Source: an uncultured Oscillospiraceae bacterium (lineage in GTDB: Bacteria; Bacillota; Clostridia; Oscillospirales; Oscillospiraceae). From it: 21,942 bases of DNA. The stretch is taken from the NCBI GenBank assembly GCA_900763705.1, contig CAAFLG010000036.1, positions 1-21,942 of the forward strand, in the 5' to 3' direction. The position numbers and the translations under genes were made by a program. Shown one piece after another: positions 7,955 to 13,554 of the stretch (its first letter is position 1; the number at the start of each line of letters is the position of its first letter). The notes beneath the pieces were generated by a model that did no database searches, was not told the origin of the DNA, and saw only the letters and a list, made by a program, of their open reading frames with translations.

Positions 7955-8983
7955 ATGGAAGATATTTACGGATCCTATATCCGCGAGCAGCTCCACGCCG
8001 TGCTCGGCATCGACAGCCCCTCCGGCTGCACCGAGGATGTCCAGCAGTACCTGTGCGACACGCTGCGCGCGATGGGCTTTGCGCCGCGCCGCCTCGTCAA
8101 GGGCGGCGTGCACGTCACGCTCGGCGGCGAGGGCGAGCCGCTCACGCTCACGGCGCACGCGGACACGCTGGGCGCAGTCGTGCAGTACATCAAGCCGAAC
8201 GGCCGTCTCGCCATCTCCAATATGACGCTCAACGTGCACAACGCCGAGGCGGAAAACGTGAGGGTCATCACGCGCTTTGACGGCGCCTACGAGGGCACGC
8301 TCCAGCTGTGCAACGCCTCGGTGCACGTCAATCCCGAGCCGGACCAGGAGCGCGACCTCAACAAAAATATGGAGATCGTGCTCGACTACGACGTGAAAAC
8401 GGCGGAGGATGTAAAGAAGATGGGCATCCTGCCCGGCGACGCGATCGCGCTCGAGCCGCGCCTGCGCATCACCGAGACGGGCTATGTCAAGAGCCGCTAT
8501 CTTGACGACAAGGCCTCGGTCATGGCGATCCTGACGCTCGCCAAGTGGATCAGCGAGGAGCACATCCAGCTCAAGCGCCGCGTCGACGTGCTCTTCACCG
8601 TGTTCGAGGAGATCGGCCACGGCGGCGCGTGCGGCATTGCCGCCGACACGGTCGAGCTGCTGGCGGTGGACATGGGCTGCGTGGGCGACAATGTCAGCTG
8701 CACGGAGCGTCAGGTGTCCATCTGCGCCAAGGACAAGAGCGGCCCCTACAATCGCGAATTCACCAACACGCTCATCCGCTGCGCGCAGGAGGCAGGCATC
8801 GACTACGCGGTAGATACCTATTACAGCTACTCTTCGGACGCTTCCGTCGCCATCCGCACGGGCTACGATGTGCGCCACGGCCTGATCGGTCCGGGCGTGT
8901 ACGCCTCCCACGGCTACGAGCGCACGCATCTTGACGGCATCTACAACACCTTCGCCCTGCTGAGGGCCTATCTTGCGCTGTGA
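7955..8983 (+). CDS. M42 family metallo-aminopeptidase
   Basis: A 342-residue cytosolic di-metal peptidase of the M42 (glutamyl aminopeptidase / TET / YsdC-FrvX) family, which trims N-terminal residues from peptides. Expected residues are visible: His68 and Asp70 in TAHADTLG, bridging Asp in YLDDKAS (184-185), the catalytic Glu pair in FEEIGHGG (218-219), Asp239 in AVDMG, and a C-terminal His in SHGYERTH (319 or 325). The C-terminal metal motif differs from the common HSPVE form and the LDD segment ends KAS rather than R/K-VG, which places it in a distinct branch. GGGAGG stands 8 nt before the ATG. It forms a single-gene unit between its own promoter and the terminator at 9003. Confidence 0.9.
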   Translation: MEDIYGSYIREQLHAVLGIDSPSGCTEDVQQYLCDTLRAMGFAPRRLVKGGVHVTLGGEGEPLTLTAHADTLGAVVQYIKPNGRLAISNMTLNVHNAEAENVRVITRFDGAYEGTLQLCNASVHVNPEPDQERDLNKNMEIVLDYDVKTAEDVKKMGILPGDAIALEPRLRITETGYVKSRYLDDKASVMAILTLAKWISEEHIQLKRRVDVLFTVFEEIGHGGACGIAADTVELLAVDMGCVGDNVSCTERQVSICAKDKSGPYNREFTNTLIRCAQEAGIDYAVDTYYSYSSDASVAIRTGYDVRHGLIGPGVYASHGYERTHLDGIYNTFALLRAYLAL

Positions 8984-9002
8984 TCGCGCCCTCCACTCTC
9001 TA

Positions 9003-9047
9003 AAAAAACGGAAGACAGGAAAATTTTTCCTATCTTCCGTTTTTTCT
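9003..9047 (+). terminator. Intrinsic terminator of the M42 gene
   Basis: A long stem, AAAAAACGGAAGA with TCTTCCGTTTTTT, extended by AGG/CCT around an A/T-rich loop, with a T6 run. It works formally in both directions. Confidence 0.9.
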
Positions 9048-9051
9048 TTCG

Positions 9052-9081
9052 CATAGTGCGGGAAAATCCGCGCAAACTATG
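9052..9081. repeat. Imperfect inverted repeat upstream of the DUF1540 gene
   Basis: CATAGT pairs with ACTATG, and internally GCGG with CCGC, around a small A-rich loop with a 4-base bulge. It sits 40 bp before the DUF1540 start, between a terminator and the gene, so it could be an operator or 5' leader hairpin. No clear promoter hexamers accompany it. Confidence 0.3.
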
Positions 9082-9120
9082 ATCGGCAAACGCCAAAATC
9101 ACTTTTTGGGGAGGAACATC

Positions 9121-9309
9121 ATGACTGATCATACCAATAGCGGCTGCGCCTGCACGCCCAACACTTCCATCCGCTGCGCCGTGACCAACTGCGCCAACCA
9201 CTGCAAGGACGGCCAGTACTGCGGCCTGAACGCCATTCAGGTCGGCACGCACGAGGCGAACCCCACCATGGACCAGTGCACCGACTGTCAGAGCTTCAAG
9301 CTGCGCTAA
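9121..9309 (+). CDS. DUF1540 cysteine-rich small protein
   Basis: A 62-residue protein with eight cysteines (9, 11, 19, 24, 28, 34, 52, 55). The core IRCAVTNCANHC...YCGLNAIQVG...CTDCQSF is the DUF1540 pattern found widely in Clostridia, often in spore formers. The cysteine spacing suggests zinc or another metal ligand, but the function is unknown. GGGGAGG at 9109-9115 fixes the start at ATG 9121; an in-frame ATG at 9079 lies upstream of that site and is rejected. A hairpin without T tract separates it from the permease genes. Confidence 0.85.
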   Translation: MTDHTNSGCACTPNTSIRCAVTNCANHCKDGQYCGLNAIQVGTHEANPTMDQCTDCQSFKLR

Positions 9310-9316
9310 GCGTCCT

Positions 9317-9336
9317 TCTGCGCCCGCGGGCGCAGA
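9317..9336 (+). repeat. Perfect palindrome between DUF1540 and the permease genes
   Basis: A 20-bp perfect palindrome centred on CCGCGG (TCTGCGCC paired with GGCGCAGA). There is no T tract, so it is more likely an mRNA-stabilising or processing hairpin than a terminator. Confidence 0.5.
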
Positions 9337-9354
9337 CTACTTAGGAGGTGCGGG

Positions 9355-9708
9355 ATGGAAAAAGCATCAAAATGCCGCATTGCCGGCGCGATCGCCGGCA
9401 CGGTGAACGGTCTTTTCGGCGGGGGCGGCGGCATCCCGCTCGTGCTGCTGCTTCGGAAGTGGGCGGGCCTTTCGGAAAAGGCCGCGTTTGCGACCTGTGT
9501 GGCGGTCATCTTCCCCGTCTGCCTTGCTTCGGCGGCCGTCTATTTCTTCCGCAGCGCCCTGCCGCTCAAAGAGGCGCTGCCCTATCTTCTCGGCGGGCTC
9601 ATCGGCGGTGTGATCGGCGGCAGGCTCTTCAAAAACGTATCGAATCTGTGGCTCAGGCGCGCCTTCGCGCTGTTCCTGCTCTACGGGGCATGGAGGTACC
9701 TTCTATGA
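9355..9708 (+). CDS. TauE/SafE family permease, N-terminal half as a separate gene
   Basis: A 117-residue membrane protein with about four hydrophobic segments. It carries the TauE glycine signature near the start (GTVNGLFGGGGGIPLVLLL, about 15-33) and a Gly-rich helix LLGGLIGGVIGG (about 78-89). TauE/SafE (DUF81) proteins are usually about 250 residues with two homologous halves, and transport or export sulfur-containing or organic anions. This gene covers one half only. GGAGG at 9342-9346 precedes ATG 9355. Its TGA overlaps the ATG of the next gene (ATGA, 9705-9708), so the two are translationally coupled and probably form a heterodimer. Confidence 0.8.
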   Translation: MEKASKCRIAGAIAGTVNGLFGGGGGIPLVLLLRKWAGLSEKAAFATCVAVIFPVCLASAAVYFFRSALPLKEALPYLLGGLIGGVIGGRLFKNVSNLWLRRAFALFLLYGAWRYLL

Positions 9709-10085
9709 CGCAGTGGCTCCTGCGTGCTCTGTGCGGGCTTGTAACGGGCATTCTCTCCGTCTGGGGCGTCGGCGGCGGAACGCTGCTTCTTTTGTGCATG
9801 ACGCTCTTTTTCGGTGTGGAGCAGCGCACGGCGCAGGCCATCAACCTGCTCTACTTCCTGCCAACGGCTGGTGTTTCGCTCTTTGCCCATCGGAAAAACG
9901 GCTATCTCGACCGCTGCGCGCTGCGCGCGGCCATCCCGCTCGGCACCCTCTGCGCCCTTGCCGCCGCCCTTCTCACAACAGCGCTCGACAGCAGTGCTTT
10001 GCGCAGGCCCTTCGGCCTGTTTCTTCTCTACGCGGGGCTTTCCGTCCTGCTGGAAAAACCAAAAAAGCAGGAAAAAACGCCGTGA
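9705..10085 (+). CDS. TauE/SafE family permease, C-terminal half as a separate gene
   Basis: A 126-residue membrane protein, the second half-size TauE/SafE protein. The signature recurs as GLVTGILSVWGVGGGTLLLL (11-30), followed by about three more hydrophobic segments and a lysine-rich tail (KPKKQEK) expected on the cytoplasmic side. Its ribosome site GGAGG (9692-9696) lies inside the upstream half gene, and its ATG overlaps that gene's stop. The two proteins are in different frames (9705 against 9355), and each has its own start and signature, so this looks like a genuine two-gene arrangement rather than a sequencing error in one gene. The transported substrate is unknown. Confidence 0.8.
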   Translation: MTQWLLRALCGLVTGILSVWGVGGGTLLLLCMTLFFGVEQRTAQAINLLYFLPTAGVSLFAHRKNGYLDRCALRAAIPLGTLCALAAALLTTALDSSALRRPFGLFLLYAGLSVLLEKPKKQEKTP

Positions 10086-10104
10086 GATCACGGCGCTTTC
10101 TCGT
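10072..10104. terminator. Bidirectional terminator between the permease genes and rnc
   Basis: A perfect 8-bp stem, CGCCGTGA 10078-10085 with TCACGGCG 10088-10095, contains the permease stop codon. Read on the minus strand it is followed by T6 (10077-10072), a good end for the rnc transcript. On the plus strand the following CTTTCTCGTTTTC is weaker. Confidence 0.75.
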
Positions 10105-10112
10105 TTTCTTCT

Positions 10113-10799
10113 TTACTTGCGGTGCGTCAGCAGTTCGAGCGCGTCCTTCGCGGCCATCTGCTCGGCTTCCTTCTTGCTGCGGCCCTCGCCCTTGCCCACA
10201 ACGTCTCCGTTGAGCAGCACCTCAAAGCAGAAGGTCTTGTCGTGGTCGGGGCCGCTCTCACCAAACAGGCGGTAGGAAAGCGTCTGGTTCGGCGTGCGCT
10301 GCACGAATTCCTGTAAAATGGTCTTATAGTCGCGGCGCTTTTCCTCGGCGACCTCCTCGCGCTCGGTATCGAGCAGCACACGGTGGATGAGCGCGCTGGC
10401 CGCACTGATGCCGCCGTCAAGATACACCGCGGCAAACACCGCCTCGGTCGCGTCGGCCAGGATAGACGGACGCGTGCGGCCGCCGCAGCTCTCCTCGCCG
10501 TTGCCGAGCTTTAAGTATTTTCCAAGCTCCAGGCGCTGCGCGACCTCGTGCAGGCTGTCCTCGCACACGAGCAGCGCGCGGATGCGCGTCAGCTCCCCCT
10601 CCGGCGCGGTAGGATGCTTGGCAAACAGATACTCCGCCGTCACAAAGCCGAGCACGCTGTCACCCAGGAATTCCAGACGCTCGTTGCTGAAAAAGTTTGC
10701 GCCGCGGTGCTCGTTGGCATACGAGCTGTGGCGCAGCGCCTCTTCGAGCAGCGCCGGATTTTTGAAATGATATTGCAGCTTTTCTTCCAAGGCCTGCAT
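10113..10799 (-). CDS. rnc: Ribonuclease III
   Basis: A 228-residue double-strand-specific endoribonuclease that processes rRNA precursors and cleaves structured mRNAs. The catalytic domain (1-150) has the signature NERLEFLGDS (39-48) with Glu43 and Asp47, and the second metal site ADATEA with Asp116 and Glu119. The double-stranded RNA binding domain spans about 155-225 and ends GRSKKEAEQMAAKDALELL. The length is standard. AGGAGG precedes the ATG at 10797-10799. It is the last gene of the minus-strand block, after acpP, with a hairpin between them, so it depends on readthrough or an unseen promoter. Confidence 0.97.
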   Translation of the reverse strand: MQALEEKLQYHFKNPALLEEALRHSSYANEHRGANFFSNERLEFLGDSVLGFVTAEYLFAKHPTAPEGELTRIRALLVCEDSLHEVAQRLELGKYLKLGNGEESCGGRTRPSILADATEAVFAAVYLDGGISAASALIHRVLLDTEREEVAEEKRRDYKTILQEFVQRTPNQTLSYRLFGESGPDHDKTFCFEVLLNGDVVGKGEGRSKKEAEQMAAKDALELLTHRK

Positions 10800-10822
10800 G
10801 GTGTTTCCTCCTGATAAAAGGA

Positions 10823-10843
10823 CGCCCCGCGCAAAGCGGGGCG
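10823..10843. terminator. Hairpin between acpP and rnc
   Basis: A perfect 8-bp stem of CGCCCCGC/GCGGGGCG with a 5-base loop. On the minus strand it is followed by TCCTTTTATC, so it probably attenuates acpP transcription before rnc. On the plus strand a T6 run follows. Confidence 0.65.
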
Positions 10844-10855
10844 GCTTTTTTCTTC

Positions 10856-11101
10856 TTAACCGAGCTTCGTGCTCAGGTAGCGCACGCAGTCGCCCACCGT
10901 CTTGAGCGAGGTGAGCTCCTCCTCGGGGATCTCATCGAGCTCAAACTCTTCCTCCATGGCCATCACCAGTTCGACAAGATCCACGGAGTCGGCGCCAAGA
11001 TCTTCCTCAAAAGAGCTGTCCATCGTGACCTCATCGGGGTCGAGCGCGAACTGCTCGACGATCAGCTTCTGCATCGTTTTGAAAATTTCTTCGGGGCTCA
11101 T
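10856..11101 (-). CDS. acpP: Acyl carrier protein
   Basis: An 81-residue, strongly acidic helical protein that carries fatty acyl chains on a phosphopantetheine arm. The attachment motif is GADSVDLVEL with Ser39, followed by the typical acidic helix EEEFELDEIPEEE. The start at ATG 11099-11101 (MSPEEIFKTM) gives the normal ACP length and is preceded by GAGG; an in-frame ATG at 11120-11122 would add seven residues and overlaps this ribosome site. It lies downstream of plsX and upstream of rnc, a conserved neighbourhood. A near-consensus promoter directly upstream should give it higher expression than the rest of the operon. Confidence 0.95.
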   Translation of the reverse strand: MSPEEIFKTMQKLIVEQFALDPDEVTMDSSFEEDLGADSVDLVELVMAMEEEFELDEIPEEELTSLKTVGDCVRYLSTKLG

Positions 11102-11139
11102 AAGTCTTATACTTCCTCTCACGGTTTTGGTTCTTCCAA

Positions 11140-11168
11140 ATGATACGGCAAAGGCACTGTACTGTCAA
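11140..11168 (-). promoter_or_regulatory. Near-consensus promoter in front of acpP
   Basis: On the minus strand, -35 TTGACA (11168-11163), a 17-bp spacer, and -10 TATCAT (11145-11140). It lies in the 97-bp gap between plsX and acpP. No FapR-type operator was recognised. Confidence 0.75.
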
Positions 11169-11198
11169 TACCCATTTTGCCGCTTTTTGGCATTCGCG

Positions 11199-12227
11199 TT
11201 ATTCTGCCTTCTGTTCAATACGCATCTTGTCGATATTTTGCGCGATGTCGTCGATGATACCGCTGCGCGCGACCTCCATCGCCTGACGGACCGCATTGCA
11301 GATGCCGACCTCACTCGCGCTGCCGTGCGCCTTGACGACCGGCTTCGAGATGCCGAGCAGCGCCGTACCGCCGACCTCGTTCGCGTCGAGCATTTTCTTG
11401 AAATCGCCGAGCTGTCCCTTGAGCAGCAGCGCCGCCAGCTTCGTGCCGGTGCTGTGCATCAGCATTTCCTTCAATTTGATGGAAAGAAGCTTGCCCGTGC
11501 CCTCGATGCTCTTGAGCATGATGTTGCCGCTGTAACCGTCGGCGACGATGACGTCGCACTCACCGAGCATCGCTTCCTTGGCCTCAATGTTGCCGGTGAA
11601 GTTGAGATGCCCCGCCTCGCCCGCTTCCTTGAGCTTCTGATACGTTTCGCGGCGCAGCGTGTCGCCCTTGCTCTCCTCCGCGCCGATGTTCAAAAGACCG
11701 ATGCGCGGATTTTCGACGCCGAGCACTTTCTGCGCGTAGTAGCTGCCAAGATACGCAAATTGCAGCAGGTATTCGACCGTGCACTCGGCGTTCGCGCCGC
11801 AGTCGATGAGCACCGCCTTGCCCTTGGCCGTCGGGATGGTCGGCGCGAGCGCCGCGCGGCGCAGACCGCGGATGCGCTTGACAAGGAGCGTCGCCCCCGC
11901 AAGGAGCGCGCCCGTGCTGCCCGCACTCACAAAACCGTCCGCCTCGCCGCCGTGCAGCATCGTAAGCCCCACGGTGAGGGAGGAATCCTTTTTTCTTTTG
12001 AAGGCTGTGGCCGGGTCGTCGCAGATCTCAACGACCTCCGTCGTGTTCACGATCTCCACGCCCGCAGGAAGCTCCTTGCAGCCGCACTGACGCGCAGCTT
12101 CCATGATCTTCTCTTCTTTTCCGGTGAGGATGATGTCCGCGCCGTAGCGCTCGTGCGCCATCAGCGCGCCCTTGACCGGCGCAAGGGGGGCAAAATCGCC
12201 GCCCATGGCGTCGACGATGATTTTCAT
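11199..12227 (-). CDS. plsX: Phosphate acyltransferase PlsX
   Basis: A 342-residue enzyme that converts acyl-ACP and phosphate to acyl-phosphate, the donor for PlsY in phospholipid synthesis; it is peripherally membrane-associated. The N-terminus MKIIVDAMGGDFAP, the segments DDPATAFKRKKDSS and GLLNIGAEESKGD, and VADGYSGNIMLKSIEG are diagnostic of the family, and length is normal. Its ATG lies 4 nt after the trmFO stop, with AAGGAG overlapping that stop, so it is translationally linked to trmFO. The adjacent acpP is its substrate carrier. Confidence 0.96.
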   Translation of the reverse strand: MKIIVDAMGGDFAPLAPVKGALMAHERYGADIILTGKEEKIMEAARQCGCKELPAGVEIVNTTEVVEICDDPATAFKRKKDSSLTVGLTMLHGGEADGFVSAGSTGALLAGATLLVKRIRGLRRAALAPTIPTAKGKAVLIDCGANAECTVEYLLQFAYLGSYYAQKVLGVENPRIGLLNIGAEESKGDTLRRETYQKLKEAGEAGHLNFTGNIEAKEAMLGECDVIVADGYSGNIMLKSIEGTGKLLSIKLKEMLMHSTGTKLAALLLKGQLGDFKKMLDANEVGGTALLGISKPVVKAHGSASEVGICNAVRQAMEVARSGIIDDIAQNIDKMRIEQKAE

Positions 12228-12231
12228 GGGC

Positions 12232-13554
12232 TTACTCCTTCCTGTCGCTCAATACCGTTTCGCGCAGCGCGTCGATATGACCGAGCGCTCGCTCGGCAAG
12301 CGCCGCGTTTTTCACGCGCTTTCCGCCCTTCACGCGATACCCCAGCGGCGGCATGATACCAAAGTTCACGTTCATCGGCTGAAAGTCCGAGACCGTCGTA
12401 TCGCTGATGTAAAGCCCCAGCGCCCCGATGGCCGTCTCGCGCGGGAAATCGACGGGCGGTTTGCCTTCGAGTCTTCTTGCCATCTCGATGCCCGCCAGAA
12501 AGCCCGAAGCTGCGGACTCGATATAGCCCTCCACGCCGGTCATCTGCCCGGCAAAGGCGATGCGGTCATCCGCGATCAGGCGATAGTAGCGGTCCAGCAT
12601 CCCCGGCGAGCGGAGATAGGTGTTGCGGTGCATCACGCCGTAGCGCACAAACTCCGCATCATGCAGCGCGGGGATCATCGAAAACACGCGCTTCTGCTCG
12701 GGAAAGCGCAGATGCGTCTGGAAGCCGACAAGGTTATAGACGCTGCCCTGCGCGTTGTCGCGCCGCAGCTGGACGACGGCGTAGGGCTCCTGCCCCGTCT
12801 TCGGGTCGCGCAGGCCGCGCGGCTTGAGCGGGCCGTAGCAGAGCGTGTCGTGCCCGCGGCGCGCCATGACCTCGACGGGCATGCAGCCCTCGAAAACGTG
12901 CTTATCCTCAAAGCCGTGCACTTCCGCTTCCTCCGCCGTGGTCAGCGCCTGCCAGAAAGCCTCGTACTCCTCCTCGCTCATGGGGCAGTTGATGTAGTCC
13001 GGCGTGCCTTTATCGTAGCGCGAGGCGAAAAACGCCGAATCCATGTCGACGCTCTCAAATGTCACGAGCGGCGCGGCGGCATCGAAAAAGTTCAGCGTGT
13101 GCCCGTCGCCGATCTTTTCGGCGATGGCGGCGGCGAGCGCGTCGCTCGTCAAGGGGCCCGAGGCGATGATGACGTTCCCCTCGGGGATGGCCGTCACCTC
13201 GCCGGGGACAACCGTGATATTGGGATGCAAACGGATTTTCTCTGTCACGAGCTTTGAAAAGCCGCAGCGGTCGACCGCCAGCGCGCCGCCCGCCTCCACG
13301 CGCGTCGCGTCCGCGCAGGCAAGGATCAGCGAATCGAGGCGGCGCAGCTCCTCTTTGAGAAGGCCCACCGCGTTTTCGATCTGGTCCGAGCGCAGCGAAT
13401 TCGAGCAGCAAAGCTCGGCAAAATCCGCCGTGTGGTGCGCGGGGGTGGTCTTTTCGGGTTTCATTTCATGCAGCGTCACGGCGATGCCGCGCTGCGCGAG
13501 CTGCCAGGCAGCCTCGCAGCCGGCAAGGCCGGCGCCGATCACAGTTACTTGCAT
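12232..13554 (-). CDS. trmFO: Methylenetetrahydrofolate--tRNA (uracil-54-C5) methyltransferase TrmFO
   Basis: A 440-residue flavoenzyme that makes m5U54 in the T-loop of tRNAs using methylenetetrahydrofolate and FAD. Visible are the dinucleotide-binding GAGLAG (7-12), the LCCSNSLRSD segment with the conserved Cys50, and the second conserved Cys224 in FEGCMPVEVMARRG. The central LVGFQTHLRFPEQKRVFSMIP block and the length also fit. Its ATG shares one base with the topA stop (TGATG at 13552-13556), so the two are translationally coupled, as is the Bacillus dprA-topA-trmFO order. Confidence 0.97.
   Translation of the reverse strand: MQVTVIGAGLAGCEAAWQLAQRGIAVTLHEMKPEKTTPAHHTADFAELCCSNSLRSDQIENAVGLLKEELRRLDSLILACADATRVEAGGALAVDRCGFSKLVTEKIRLHPNITVVPGEVTAIPEGNVIIASGPLTSDALAAAIAEKIGDGHTLNFFDAAAPLVTFESVDMDSAFFASRYDKGTPDYINCPMSEEEYEAFWQALTTAEEAEVHGFEDKHVFEGCMPVEVMARRGHDTLCYGPLKPRGLRDPKTGQEPYAVVQLRRDNAQGSVYNLVGFQTHLRFPEQKRVFSMIPALHDAEFVRYGVMHRNTYLRSPGMLDRYYRLIADDRIAFAGQMTGVEGYIESAASGFLAGIEMARRLEGKPPVDFPRETAIGALGLYISDTTVSDFQPMNVNFGIMPPLGYRVKGGKRVKNAALAERALGHIDALRETVLSDRKE

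Noticed and set aside
7751..8929. 392-codon minus-strand frame opposite the M42 peptidase
   Set aside because: It would read through two terminators and the M42 promoter, and its composition mirrors the sense codons.
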